From assembly GCF_041320705.1 (NCBI RefSeq), contig NZ_JBGGTQ010000002.1, forward strand, positions 62,001 through 126,000: a stretch of DNA of 64,000 nucleotides, written 5' to 3'. The notes beneath the pieces are model-generated. The model was not told the DNA's origin and searched no databases. It saw only the letters and a program-made list of their open reading frames with translations. This DNA is from Kineococcus mangrovi. GTDB taxonomy: Bacteria; Actinomycetota; Actinomycetes; Actinomycetales; Kineococcaceae. This document shows, piece after piece, positions 16,616 through 24,648 of this stretch. Both the position numbers and the translations under genes were made by a program. Positions within the stretch are counted from its first letter, which is position 1. Every line of letters starts with the position of its first letter.

Positions 16616-17509
16616 ATGAGTCCCGCACCCGGTGCCGTCACCGTGACCTCCGCCGTCCTGCGCGAGTGGCCGCTGCCCCCGCCGGGGGTGGGCAAGGAGT
16701 CGCGGGGCCGCACGGTGGTCCTCGGCGGCAGCGTCAGGACCCCCGGGGCGGTGCTGCTGGCGGCCGAGTCCGCCCTACGGTCGGGGGCGGGCAAGCTGCA
16801 GGTCGCGACGACGGCCGGCACGGCCGTCGCCCTCGGGGTGGCGCTGCCGGAGGCGCTCGTCCTGGGCCTGCCGGAGACGGGCGAGGGCGCGATCGACCCG
16901 GTCTGCGCCGACGACGAGGACCTGACCGAGCTCGTCGGCGGGGCGCACGCCGCGCTGCTCGGCGTGGGGGCCGTGGGCGAGCGGGCCGTCCGCTCGCTGC
17001 TGGAGGCGCTCGTGCCGCGCCTGGGGACGACCGTCGTCCTCGACGCCCTCGGGCTGGCCCCGGTGACGGCTGACGTCACCTTCCTGCACCACCTCGACGG
17101 GCGGGCCGTCCTGACGCCGAACCTCGCCGAGCTGGCGATCGTGCTCGACGCCGACCCCGAGGAGGTCGAGGGTGACGTGGGCGCCGCGGCGCGCGAGCTG
17201 GCCCGGCGCAGCCGCTGCACGGTGGCCGCCGGCGGCGGGGAGTCGTGGGTGGCGGCGCCGGACGGCCGGTCCTGGCGGGACGCCTCCGGCGGGGCCGGGC
17301 TGGGCGTCTCGGGGTCCGGTGACGTGCTGTCCGGGATCATCACGGGCCTGTGCGCCCGGGGCGCCGACCCGACCCAGGCCGCCGTCTGGGGCGTCCACCT
17401 GCACGGCAGGGCCGGTGACCGCCTCGCCAGCGCGGTGGGGCGGCTGGGGTTCCTGGCCCGCGAGCTGCCCGCGCAGGTGCCGGGGGTGCTCGCCGAGGTC
17501 GAGGCCTGA
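16616..17509 (+). CDS. nnrD: ADP/ATP-dependent NAD(P)H-hydrate dehydratase (YjeF C-terminal type)
   Basis: The 297-residue stand-alone dehydratase domain repairs damaged NAD(P)H hydrates. The ribokinase-fold signature GVSGSGDVLSGIITGL (about residues 231-246) contains the catalytic Asp. VLTPNLAELAIVL and GAGKLQVATT correspond to the nucleotide-contacting and N-terminal glycine motifs. The epimerase half (NnrE) found fused in many bacteria is absent, and no separate copy is in the window. ATG at 16616 is six bases after TAGGGG, which overlaps the stop of the preceding gene. The stop lies inside a hairpin. Confidence 0.88.
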   Translation: MSPAPGAVTVTSAVLREWPLPPPGVGKESRGRTVVLGGSVRTPGAVLLAAESALRSGAGKLQVATTAGTAVALGVALPEALVLGLPETGEGAIDPVCADDEDLTELVGGAHAALLGVGAVGERAVRSLLEALVPRLGTTVVLDALGLAPVTADVTFLHHLDGRAVLTPNLAELAIVLDADPEEVEGDVGAAARELARRSRCTVAAGGGESWVAAPDGRSWRDASGGAGLGVSGSGDVLSGIITGLCARGADPTQAAVWGVHLHGRAGDRLASAVGRLGFLARELPAQVPGVLAEVEA

Positions 17510-17517
17510 GGGCCTCG
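17500..17517. terminator. Hairpin at the nnrD stop codon
   Basis: CGAGGCC-TGAG-GGCCTCG forms a 7-bp stem with a tetraloop and includes the nnrD stop codon. It lies between nnrD and the convergent gene ending at 17534. Confidence 0.5.
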
Positions 17518-17533
17518 TCCCGGGCGGGCGACG

Positions 17534-17947
17534 TCAGGCGAGGAGCGCGGTGGCCGTCGGCACGACGTCGGCGGCCGGGACCTGCAGGCGCCAGCTCGTG
17601 GCCGAGCGGTTGGCGCACGTGTCGGGGTCGCCCCCGGCACCGGCCCACGTCTGCGGCTGGGCGGTCACCTTCCAGGCGTCGCCGCCCTGCTGGCGGGCGC
17701 GGGCGGCCAGCGCGGCGTCGCCGGCGCGCAGGGCGGCGGACACGATGACGTCCACGGCGCGCCCCAGGGAACGGGCGTCGTAGAAGGAGACGGTGCAACC
17801 GCCCTCGGAGACCTCGGTGGCCACGAGGATGCAGCCGGACTCGACGAGCGCGGCGTGCAGGGCCGCGACGGCGGCCTGCTCGCGCGGGGCGCGGCGGGGG
17901 GCCGGGACGCGGGTGTGGCCGGCCGGGCGAGCGGTGGTGACGGACAT
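17534..17947 (-). CDS. Conserved-looking hypothetical protein (137 aa)
   Basis: The 137-residue soluble protein has no family I recognise. A helical alanine-rich first half is followed by GCILVATEVSEGGCTVSFYDARSLGRAVDVIVSAAL and a C-terminal segment with tryptophan (DAWKVTAQPQTWAG). No signal peptide or membrane span is seen. ATG at 17947 has GAGGAG about 12 bases upstream (17960-17965), which also forms the end of a leaderless 29-codon ORF (17954-18043). The two are probably coupled. Confidence 0.62.
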   Translation of the reverse strand: MSVTTARPAGHTRVPAPRRAPREQAAVAALHAALVESGCILVATEVSEGGCTVSFYDARSLGRAVDVIVSAALRAGDAALAARARQQGGDAWKVTAQPQTWAGAGGDPDTCANRSATSWRLQVPAADVVPTATALLA

Positions 17948-17953
17948 GCGGGA

Positions 17954-18043
17954 CTACTCCTCGAGTGACGGCGACTGCCGGGTGTCGGCGTCCCCGTCGA
18001 CGTGGTCCGACGCCCGAGAAGGCCATCGGTCGGTGTTCTGCAC
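17954..18043 (-). CDS. Leaderless 29-codon upstream ORF
   Basis: On the minus strand a perfect -10 box TACACT (18050-18055) lies exactly six bases before GTG 18043. The frame runs 29 codons (VQNTDRWPSRASD... ending SPSLEE) to a TAG at 17954-17956. The stop is six bases before the ATG of the 137-residue protein, and the terminal Glu-Glu codons GAGGAG double as that gene's ribosome-binding site. This is either a real small protein or a regulatory uORF whose translation opens the downstream start. The peptide has no run of one amino acid that would suggest attenuation. Confidence 0.5.
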   Translation of the reverse strand: MQNTDRWPSRASDHVDGDADTRQSPSLEE

Positions 18044-18194
18044 GGCTTGAGTGTAGGCACCCGGACGGGTCCACCCCGACCACACCCCTCGCCCGTTCGC
18101 CTGCGGCGCAGCGAAAATCAACGACGTCCTGTCGTAGTTCGTCGATGTCGAACGGGTCCGACCCCGCCGGCGCGGGCGGGGTCCACCGGGCCGG

Positions 18195-18200
18195 TAGGCT
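18195..18200 (+). promoter_or_regulatory. -10 box of tRNA-Arg
   Basis: TAGGCT lies nine bases before the mature 5' end of tRNA-Arg, which gives a transcription start at about 18206-18207. Confidence 0.6.
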
Positions 18201-18208
18201 GCCACCGG

Positions 18209-18281
18209 GCCCCCATAGCTCAGGGGATAGAGCATCGGTTTCCTAAACCGTGTGTCGCAGGTTCGAATCCTGCTGGGGGCA
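18209..18281 (+). tRNA. tRNA-Arg (anticodon CCT)
   Basis: A 73-nt cloverleaf reads AGG codons. The acceptor GCCCCCA pairs with TGGGGGC. The D-arm is TAGCTCAGGGGATAGAGCA, the anticodon loop is TTCCTAA and the T-loop is TTCGAATC. The CCA end is not encoded. Confidence 0.95.
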
Positions 18282-18290
18282 CTGCGCGGG

Positions 18291-18314
18291 ACCGCGGGTC
18301 TGCAGGACCGCGGT
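18291..18314 (+). terminator. Hairpin downstream of tRNA-Arg
   Basis: ACCGCGG and CCGCGGT form a 7-bp stem around a 10-base loop, nine bases after the tRNA discriminator base. It is a weak candidate without a U tract. Confidence 0.4.
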
Positions 18315-18329
18315 GGGCCGGCAGCACGA

Positions 18330-18788
18330 TCAGGTGCGGAAGTCGACGGTGGCCCGGCCCCCGTGCTCCTCGAAGTAGCGCCGGGCGCGGTCGAACTGCC
18401 GCGGGCTGAGCAGCGGTTGCAGCGTCCCCGCGTCATCGTGGACGTTGAAACCCGCCAGGAGGCGCACGTAGGCGATGTCGATCGGGCACCCCTGCGGCAG
18501 CGAGCCGTCGTCCCGGTCGGCGGCGACCTGGGCGGCCAGGGCCGAGGACCCGACCTCCTCCAGGGAGGCGACGTCGGTCAGCTCCGGCCCCGGGCCGAGC
18601 ACCGCCCTGAGGAACGAGCGGTCGCTGACGGTCAGGGAGGCCAGGATGCGCGACTGGCGGGCCCGGGCCTCGCGCGAGGACGAGGTCCCCGACGCGTTCA
18701 CCACCTGCGTGATCGCCAGCCCGTTGAGGTCGCGGGTCGAGGAGGACAGACCCGGCTCACCGGTGGTGGCAGGTGAGGAAACGTTCAC
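18330..18788 (-). CDS. Hypothetical protein (152 aa) under a sigma-28-like promoter
   Basis: The 152-residue soluble protein is of no recognised family. The N-terminal ~45 residues are Ser/Thr-rich and likely disordered. The rest is helical: SREARARQSRILASLTVSDRSFLRAVLG, then SLPQGCPIDIAYVRLLAGFNV and SPRQFDRARRYFEEHGG. GTG at 18788 has GAGGAG upstream at a suitable distance; the frame continues further but without a better start. A GCTCAA-N16-GTCGAAGG promoter at 18839-18868 is nearly identical to that of the GGDEF/EAL gene. A motility- or chemotaxis-associated role is inferred from this only. Confidence 0.65.
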   Translation of the reverse strand: MNVSSPATTGEPGLSSSTRDLNGLAITQVVNASGTSSSREARARQSRILASLTVSDRSFLRAVLGPGPELTDVASLEEVGSSALAAQVAADRDDGSLPQGCPIDIAYVRLLAGFNVHDDAGTLQPLLSPRQFDRARRYFEEHGGRATVDFRT

Positions 18789-18838
18789 GTGGGTGCTCCT
18801 CGGGGATCCAGCTCCGTGGCCGTGCGCGGACCCGTTCC

Positions 18839-18868
18839 CCTTCGACACGTGACGGTGCGTGCTTGAGC
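18839..18868 (-). promoter_or_regulatory. Candidate sigma-28-type promoter
   Basis: Minus-strand GCTCAA (18863-18868), a 16-base spacer and GTCGAAGG (18839-18846) lie about 50 bases before GTG 18788. The -35 hexamer is identical to the one at 9874-9879. Confidence 0.5.
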
Positions 18869-19026
18869 CTGTCGCCGGTCGACCCGTCCGCGACCCCCGT
18901 GCGGGCGTCCGGCCACCGTGGGCGACACGAGGCGCGGGTCCGGGCCCGGCGCGGGCGCTCCCCGGTCGCTCCACGGGCCCTGCACCGGCACCGGCTCCCC
19001 CGGGCCCCGCCTGCGATGCTGGGGAC

Positions 19027-19713
19027 GTGGACGAGTCCCCCGGCACCACGCCCGCGAGCGCGGACGGCGTGCGCGTCCTCGTGGTCGACGACGAACCCCT
19101 CGTCCGCTCGGGCCTGACGGCCATCCTGTCCTCGGCTCCGGACCTGGACGTGGTCGCGGCCGTGGGGGGCGGCGCGGCGCTGGACGCGCTGCACCGCTTC
19201 CGGGTGGACGTGCTGCTGCTGGACCTGCGGATGCCCGACGTCGACGGCCTGAGCGTCCTGGCGGGCCTGGCGCAGCTGCCGCGCCGACCGGCCGTGGCCG
19301 TGCTGACGACGTTCCACGCCGACGAGAAGGTCGCGGCCGCGCTGGCCGCCGGCGCCGACGGCTACCTGCTGAAGGACACCGACCCCGACCAGCTCGTCCA
19401 GCACGTCCGGGCCCTCGCGCGGGGGGCGAGGGTCCTGTCCCCCGGGGTGACCGCGACGGTCGTGCAGGGGTTCCTGCGCTCGCGCGGGTCGGTGCCGGCG
19501 CAGGAGGCGCTGCGCCGCCTCACCCCGCGCGAGCACGAGGTGCTCCTCCTGCTCACCGAGGGCGCGCAGAACGCCGAGATCGCCGAACGGTTGTTCGTCT
19601 CGCTGCCGACGGTCAAGGAGCACGTCGGCGCCGTCCTCACCAAGCTCGGGGTCAGCAACCGGGTGCAGGCCGCCGTGCTGGCGGTGCGGGCGGGTGTCGT
19701 GGGCGGGGCCTGA
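19027..19713 (+). CDS. NarL/LuxR-family response regulator (orphan)
   Basis: The 228-residue regulator has a receiver domain with VRVLVVDDEPLVRSG (acidic pocket), the phosphoacceptor Asp in VLLLDLRMPDVDG, Thr in VLTTFHADEK and Lys in YLLKDTD. A C-terminal LuxR helix-turn-helix follows (LTPREHEVLLLLTEGAQNAEIAERLFVSLPTVKEHVGAVLTKLG). GTG at 19027 is chosen because GATGCT (19015-19020) stands exactly six bases upstream (leaderless) and the receiver begins ~15 residues later; the frame is open far upstream. No histidine kinase is adjacent, so its partner is elsewhere or it works unphosphorylated. Confidence 0.92.
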   Translation: MDESPGTTPASADGVRVLVVDDEPLVRSGLTAILSSAPDLDVVAAVGGGAALDALHRFRVDVLLLDLRMPDVDGLSVLAGLAQLPRRPAVAVLTTFHADEKVAAALAAGADGYLLKDTDPDQLVQHVRALARGARVLSPGVTATVVQGFLRSRGSVPAQEALRRLTPREHEVLLLLTEGAQNAEIAERLFVSLPTVKEHVGAVLTKLGVSNRVQAAVLAVRAGVVGGA

Positions 19714-19746
19714 GGGCAGCAGGTGGTCACCGCCCGCGAGAGGGGA

Positions 19747-19762
19747 CCCTCCGGAAGGAGGG
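19747..19762 (+). terminator. Short hairpin after the response regulator
   Basis: CCCTCC-GGAA-GGAGGG, a 6-bp stem with a stable GNRA-like tetraloop, lies 34 bases after the regulator stop. Confidence 0.4.
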
Positions 19763-19847
19763 GGCGCGCGGGGCCGGTCGCCGTCGACCATTCCGGCATG
19801 GACGACCGGACGGATGCGTGGACGGGTGCGTGCACGGGGGTGCGGGG

Positions 19848-20168
19848 GTGAGCCGCACGGCCGACTGGGCCCGCGACCACCTCGTGGTGCTCGTGCAGCC
19901 CGGCGGTGCGCTCGCGGTCTGGTCGACGGGGGCGCGCACGCTGGTGCTCCGGGACGCCACCGACCAGCAGGTCACCGACCACCTCGTCGCCCGGTCCCTC
20001 ACCGGGGGCGGGGGCGGCCCGGACGGCGGGGCCCACGCCGAGCGGCGGGCGCTGCACGCGGCCCGCTGGGCGGTGGGCCGGGCCCGCCAGGGCCTGCAAC
20101 CGCGGATCCACCTGCCGCGGTGGGAGGACGTCGCCGCGTCGGGACCGGGAGCCCCTGCCCGGCCCTGA
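19848..20168 (+). CDS. Small hypothetical protein (106 aa)
   Basis: The 106-residue product starts at GTG 19848 (SRTADWARDHLVVLVQPGGALAVWSTGARTLVLRDATDQQV) and ends with a basic region (RRALHAARWAVGRARQGLQPRIHLPRWED). The amino acid composition is protein-like, but I recognise no family and no good ribosome-binding site. The frame is also open upstream, so the start is uncertain. Confidence 0.45.
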   Translation: MSRTADWARDHLVVLVQPGGALAVWSTGARTLVLRDATDQQVTDHLVARSLTGGGGGPDGGAHAERRALHAARWAVGRARQGLQPRIHLPRWEDVAASGPGAPARP

Positions 20169-20295
20169 CGGGCCGACCGCTCGGCCGGGTCCGGTGCCGG
20201 CGGGGACCGGTGCCGACGTCGTCACCGCGGCGGGGCGGCGGTGGGCCGTGCGGGTGAGTTCCGGCCCCAGGAAGGCGCCGCGGGCGACGGTGCCC

Positions 20296-20301
20296 TAGTT
20301 T
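20296..20301 (+). promoter_or_regulatory. -10 box of the CWB2 gene
   Basis: TAGTTT lies about 50 bases before the ATG at 20353, with an AGAGGA ribosome-binding site between them. No clear -35 is seen. Confidence 0.4.
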
Positions 20302-20352
20302 CTCGAACGCGGTGGCGAGGTCGCCCCGTGCCCTGCGACAAGAGGAACCACG

Positions 20353-21384
20353 ATGCGCCTGGCCCGCCGTTCGACCCTGTCCGCCCTCGCCGCCACCGCC
20401 CTGCTGTCGACGGTGTGCGCGGGAGCCGCGCAGGCGTCCACCCCGGTGCCCAAGGTCGGCACCCCCTTCCCCTACGTCGGCCTCGTCCGGGCGGCCGGCG
20501 TCGACCGCTACGAGACGGCCGCCGTCATCTCCCAGGGGTCCTTCCAGCCCTCCAGCGGCAGCGCCGTGTTCATCACCAGCGGCGAGGCCCCGGCCGACGC
20601 GCTGACCGCCGGCCCGGCGGCGGCCTCCCTCGACGCCCCGCTGCTGCTGACCCGGGCCGACGACCTGCCCGCCGCGACGGCGACCGAGCTGGCCCGCCTC
20701 AAGCCCTCGACCGTCTACGTCATCGGCGGCACCGACCGCGTCTCGGAGGCCGTCCTGAGCCGGATCGGCACCGCCGCGGCGGGTTCGACGGTGACCCGCA
20801 TCGCCGGGGCGACCCGGTACGAGACGGCGGTCGACGTCGCCGAGGAGTTCTTCCCGAACCCCGAGGGCGTCGTCGTCACCCGCGGCGACACCTTCCCCGA
20901 CGCGCTCTCGGGCGGGGCGGCCGCGGCCTCGGCCGGGGTGCCGGTGATGATCACCGAGCCGACGTCGATCCCCGCCCCGGTGGCGCAGTGGATGGCGCAG
21001 CACACCTTCGCCGCCAGCGTCGTCGTGGGCAGCTCGGCCTCGGTGAGCGACCAGGTCGCCGCGACCGTCGCGAGCCGCACGAGCAGCGCGGCCGAGGCCA
21101 CCCGCATCGCCGGCGCCGACCGGTACGACACCTCCGCCGCCGTCGCCGCCGAGCTGTTCCCGCAGGCCTCGACGGTGGTCATCGCGACGGGCGACGACTT
21201 CCCCGACGCCCTGGCCGGGGTCCCCGCCGCCGCCGTCAACGCGGCCCCGGTGCTGCTCCTGCCGCAGGCGTGCACCCCCGCGTCCCTGGCCGCCTACGTC
21301 CAGGGCAACACCGGCATCACCGCCGAGATCGTGCTCGGCGGGCCCACCTCGGTGACGCCCGAGGCGCTGACGACGAACTGCTGA
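20353..21384 (+). CDS. Secreted cell-wall-binding repeat 2 (CWB2) protein
   Basis: The 343-residue exported protein has a Sec signal peptide (MRLARRSTLSALAATALLSTVCAGAAQA). Three consecutive CWB2 repeats of ~95-100 residues follow, each beginning with an AG-x-x-RYETA-type motif (AAGVDRYETA, AGATRYETA, AGADRYDTS). Each repeat also contains a FPDAL/ADAL segment and, in the first and third, VIGG/VLGG. CWB2 modules bind anionic cell-wall polymers. There is no additional catalytic domain, so it is probably a wall-anchored structural protein. AGAGGA precedes ATG 20353. A strong shared hairpin follows. Confidence 0.9.
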   Translation: MRLARRSTLSALAATALLSTVCAGAAQASTPVPKVGTPFPYVGLVRAAGVDRYETAAVISQGSFQPSSGSAVFITSGEAPADALTAGPAAASLDAPLLLTRADDLPAATATELARLKPSTVYVIGGTDRVSEAVLSRIGTAAAGSTVTRIAGATRYETAVDVAEEFFPNPEGVVVTRGDTFPDALSGGAAAASAGVPVMITEPTSIPAPVAQWMAQHTFAASVVVGSSASVSDQVAATVASRTSSAAEATRIAGADRYDTSAAVAAELFPQASTVVIATGDDFPDALAGVPAAAVNAAPVLLLPQACTPASLAAYVQGNTGITAEIVLGGPTSVTPEALTTNC

Positions 21385-21392
21385 CCACCACC

Positions 21393-21422
21393 GGGGCGAC
21401 CGCTCACCCCAGCGGTCGCCCC
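21393..21422. terminator. Bidirectional 12-bp hairpin terminator
   Basis: GGGGCGACCGCT and AGCGGTCGCCCC pair perfectly around CACCCC. It lies between the CWB2 stop and the GH15 gene and includes the last codons of GH15, so it can terminate both convergent transcripts. Confidence 0.7.
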
Positions 21423-23206
21423 GCCAGCAGGTCCGGCACCCGCACGCACGCCTCCAGGGCCAGCGCGTGCACGAAACCCTGCGGCAGGTTCCCGCGCAGC
21501 TGGTGCTGCTCGGGGTCGAACTCCTCGCTGAACAGCTGGGGTGGACCGGCGGCGGCCAGGGCCTTCTCCAACCGCGAGACCGCGCTGACCGGCTGGCCGA
21601 GCTGGGCCTCCGTCATCGCCGTCCAGTACGAGCACAGCAGGAAGGCCCCCTCGGCCTCGGGCAACGGCCGCGCGTCGTGGCGGAACCGGAACACGTAGCC
21701 GTCCACGCTCAGCTCGGACTGCACGGCGGCCAGCGTGTCCAGGCTGCGCGGGTCGTCCAGGGGCACCGCCCCGCGCAGGCCCCCCAGCAGCAGGGCCGCG
21801 TCGACGCGCTCGTCGTCGGCCGCCCGCTGCCACCGGCCGCTGGGGTGCAGGCCCGTGCGGGTCGCCTCGGCCAGCACCTGCTCGGCCAGCTGCAGGACCG
21901 ACGCGTCGTGGTGGCGGGCCGGGGACGCGGCCCGGCCGGCGGCGGACCAAGCCCGCAACCCCGCGACGACGGCGAGCTTGCTGTGGGTCCACTGCCGGTC
22001 CCCGAGCTCCCAGATCCCGGCATCCGGTTCCTGCCAGCGCTGCGTGATCGCCTCGACGGCGACCCGGGCGGCCCGCTCGCCCTCCTCGTCGAGCCGGCCC
22101 CGGCGCGCCGCCGCAGCGAACACCTGCAGCGCCTCCCCGAAGGAGTCCAGCTGGAACTGGGTGCGCACCTGGTTCCCGGTGCCCGCGTCGGCGCCCGGGT
22201 AACCGGGCAGGTCCACGCGCCCCGGGCCGGGGACGGGGTCACCGTCGGCGGTGTAGGCCGGGGCGAGCCGCGGGCCGTCGTGCAGCAGCCGGGCCGTCAG
22301 GAACCGGGTCGCGCTGTCGCCCAGCCGGTCGTCGCCCGCGGTGTAGGCCGCGACACCGGCGTAGCACTGGTCGCGGACCCAGGCGTACCGGTAGTCGTAG
22401 TCCTCGTGCCCGTCGAAGCGCTCGGGCAGCGAGGTCGTGGCCGCGGCCACCATCGCGCCCGCCGCGCTCGTCAGGCCGTGCAGGACGGCGAGGCTGTGCC
22501 GGGCCTGCGGCGGGGACCAGGCGCCGTCCAGGGCCGGGACGCGCCCGGCCCACTCGGCCTCGGTCTCCTGCCAGCGCACGCTCGCCGGGACCGGTCGCGA
22601 CCAGCTGCGCGGGTCCCCCGGGCCGATCTCCAGCACCAGGTCGCGCTGCTCCCCCTCGGCCAGCTCGAAGGCCGTCGTGAGCCCGTCGCGACGGCCGCTG
22701 CGGGTGGCCTCCGGCGCCCCCGTCCAGCGCACCCCGAGGTCACCGGTGCGCGCGGTCCACGTGCCGTCGTCGTCGCGGTGCTCGGCGCGCACACCCTCGC
22801 GGTCGAACCCCGCGCGGGGGTCGAGGTCGGCGACCACGCGGGCCCGCCCGCGCAGGACGCCGATCCGCCGCAGCAGCACGACCCGGTCGGGGTCGGCCGG
22901 CAGCGCGAGGGCGTCGCGGCACTGCACGACGGCGCCGTCGTCGGTCACCCACCGGTTGCGCCACACCAGGGTCCCCGGTTCGTAGCTCCCGCCCCAGACG
23001 CTGCGCGCGAGGGGGGCCAGGCGGTAGCGGCTGCGCCCGCCGAGCAGGGCGGAGAGGACCGCCGGGTCCTCGAACCGCGGTGCGCACAGCCACGCCACGT
23101 CGCCGTGGGGCCCCACGAGCGCTCCCCGCTCGCCGTCGGCCAGGAGGGCGTACTCGCGCAGGGTGGGGACCAGCGGGCCGGGCCGGGCGTGCTCGGCGCC
23201 GCTCAC
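21404..23206 (-). CDS. Glycoside hydrolase family 15 protein (glucoamylase/trehalase type)
   Basis: The 600-residue cytoplasmic protein (no signal peptide) has the GH15 layout. An N-terminal super-beta-sandwich (residues ~10-240, LVGPHGDVAWLCAPRFEDPAVLSALLGG) is followed by an (alpha/alpha)6 barrel with DYDYRYAWVRDQ, the acid region PDAGIWELGDRQWTHSKLA, and the base region FSEEFDPEQHQLRGNLPQGFVH. In actinobacteria such intracellular members hydrolyse trehalose or alpha-glucans; the sequence alone does not choose. The GTG start at 23206 overlaps the TGA of the small membrane gene (GTGA), making it the third gene of an operon. Confidence 0.9.
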   Translation of the reverse strand: MSGAEHARPGPLVPTLREYALLADGERGALVGPHGDVAWLCAPRFEDPAVLSALLGGRSRYRLAPLARSVWGGSYEPGTLVWRNRWVTDDGAVVQCRDALALPADPDRVVLLRRIGVLRGRARVVADLDPRAGFDREGVRAEHRDDDGTWTARTGDLGVRWTGAPEATRSGRRDGLTTAFELAEGEQRDLVLEIGPGDPRSWSRPVPASVRWQETEAEWAGRVPALDGAWSPPQARHSLAVLHGLTSAAGAMVAAATTSLPERFDGHEDYDYRYAWVRDQCYAGVAAYTAGDDRLGDSATRFLTARLLHDGPRLAPAYTADGDPVPGPGRVDLPGYPGADAGTGNQVRTQFQLDSFGEALQVFAAAARRGRLDEEGERAARVAVEAITQRWQEPDAGIWELGDRQWTHSKLAVVAGLRAWSAAGRAASPARHHDASVLQLAEQVLAEATRTGLHPSGRWQRAADDERVDAALLLGGLRGAVPLDDPRSLDTLAAVQSELSVDGYVFRFRHDARPLPEAEGAFLLCSYWTAMTEAQLGQPVSAVSRLEKALAAAGPPQLFSEEFDPEQHQLRGNLPQGFVHALALEACVRVPDLLAGRPLG

Positions 23207-23544
23207 CGCCGGCCCCCCGACGACAGGGCGGAGGCCGCCCCCCAGCCGAGGGCGAGGACCGCGTCCACGAGCGCGACGCGGCGCCGGGCGGGGTCCACCC
23301 GCGCCAGGGCGAGCATCGAGGCGGCGTGCGCGGCGTCACCGACGGCCCCCAGCACCAGGACGGTGCGCCCCGGGCTCGCCCCCGTGAGCGCCGCCTGGGC
23401 GAGGTGACGCACCCCGAGGACGCGCGCCACGGTGACCGCGCGGTCGTCGTCGGCACCCGGGCCCCCGGCGCGCCGCAGCAGGACGTGCGGGACGGTCAGC
23501 AGCGCGGTGCCCCAGACGGCGCGGGCCGGGGCGAGGGGGTTCAC
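23203..23544 (-). CDS. Small membrane protein (113 aa) between SDR and GH15
   Basis: The 113-residue protein has hydrophobic stretches around VWGTALLTVPHVLL, RTVLVLGAVGDAAHAASML and RVALVDAVLALGWGAASAL, suggesting three to four membrane helices. The family is not recognised with certainty; it resembles small DUF4267-type proteins. GTG at 23544 overlaps the SDR stop, and its own stop overlaps the GH15 start, so all three are translationally coupled. Confidence 0.75.
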   Translation of the reverse strand: MNPLAPARAVWGTALLTVPHVLLRRAGGPGADDDRAVTVARVLGVRHLAQAALTGASPGRTVLVLGAVGDAAHAASMLALARVDPARRRVALVDAVLALGWGAASALSSGGRR

Positions 23545-24596
23545 CGCCGGGCCCCGCGCGCCAGGAGGCCGACGGCGAGCGCGGCGGCCCCCGCGGCGAC
23601 CCCGGTCAGCACCCGCCGGTTCCGCAGGGCGAAGATCTGCGGGCTCGTCCCCCAGGACCGGTCGTCGAACTCCCCGTGGGCCCCGTGGTCGCCGGGGACG
23701 GGTTCCCACAGGTTCTCCCCCACCATCGTCGAGGCGTCCTGCCCCGTCTGCTGGCCGGAGACCCCCGTCCTGGCCAGGTAGCGGTCCAGCAGGGGCGCGA
23801 TGGTCCGGTTCCCCAGGATGGTGCCGACGGTGGACTCCCCGACCCAGGTGTTGCGGCGCGGGTGGTCCACCACCGAGCCGACGACGGCGGCGCAGGCCTC
23901 GGGCTGGTAGATCGGGGCCACGGGTTGGGGGTGCTTCGGCAACGTCGTGCGCACCCAGCCGAACTGCGTGGTGTTCATCCCCGGCATGTGGACCATCGAG
24001 ACGTGCACGGAACTGCCCCGGTGCAGGAGTTCGGTGATGACGCTCTCGGTGAAACCCACCATCGCGTGCTTGGAACCGCAGTAGGCCGCCTGCAGCGGGA
24101 TCCCCCGGAACGCCAGCGCGGAACCGATCTGCACGACCTGCCCGCGGTCGCGCGGCACCATGCGCCGCAGGGCCGCCCGCGTCCCGTTGACGAAACCCAG
24201 GTACGTCACGCGCGTGGCGCGTTCGAAGTCCTCGGGGGCCGTGTCGAGGAAGGGGGCGAACACGCTCGTCATCGCGTCGTTGACCCACACCTCGACCGGG
24301 CCGAGCACGTCCTCGACGCGGTCGGCGGCGGCCTCGACCTGCTCGTGCTCGGAGACGTCGCAGACGATCCCCACCGCGCGCCGGCCGGCGGCCGCCACGT
24401 CGCGCACCGCCCCCGCCAGCCCGTCGTGCCCGCGGGCCAGGACGGCGACGTCCCAGCCGCTGTCGGCCAGGACCCGCACGACGGCCCGTCCGAGGCCGGC
24501 GGAACCGCCCGTCACGACGGCGACCCCCCGCTTCGACGGCGGCGCCTGCAGCGCGGTGAGGTCCTGCTCGGTCACGGGAGCCGGTGGTGTGGGCAC
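23541..24596 (-). CDS. SDR-family oxidoreductase with C-terminal membrane tail
   Basis: The 351-residue short-chain dehydrogenase/reductase binds NAD(P) through TGGSAGLGRAVV (about residues 32-43) and has the catalytic YCGSK motif preceded by a Ser in QIGSALAFRG. After the ~250-residue core there is an extension ending in one hydrophobic helix (VLTGVAAGAAALAVGLLARGARR), which probably anchors it to the membrane. The substrate is unknown. The start is uncertain: GTG 24596 is used and GTG 24575 is an alternative; neither has a good ribosome-binding site. It is the first gene of the SDR/membrane protein/GH15 operon. Confidence 0.85.
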   Translation of the reverse strand: MPTPPAPVTEQDLTALQAPPSKRGVAVVTGGSAGLGRAVVRVLADSGWDVAVLARGHDGLAGAVRDVAAAGRRAVGIVCDVSEHEQVEAAADRVEDVLGPVEVWVNDAMTSVFAPFLDTAPEDFERATRVTYLGFVNGTRAALRRMVPRDRGQVVQIGSALAFRGIPLQAAYCGSKHAMVGFTESVITELLHRGSSVHVSMVHMPGMNTTQFGWVRTTLPKHPQPVAPIYQPEACAAVVGSVVDHPRRNTWVGESTVGTILGNRTIAPLLDRYLARTGVSGQQTGQDASTMVGENLWEPVPGDHGAHGEFDDRSWGTSPQIFALRNRRVLTGVAAGAAALAVGLLARGARR

Positions 24597-24648
24597 CCGG
24601 GCAGCGTCCCGCGGTCCCGCGTCCTCCGCAGGTCGAGCCGGGGAACTC

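Noticed and set aside
18117-18160. TCAA...GTCGATGT upstream of tRNA-Arg as a fourth sigma-28 promoter
   Set aside because: The spacer is 19 bases instead of 15-16, and the tRNA has its own TAGGCT -10 box.
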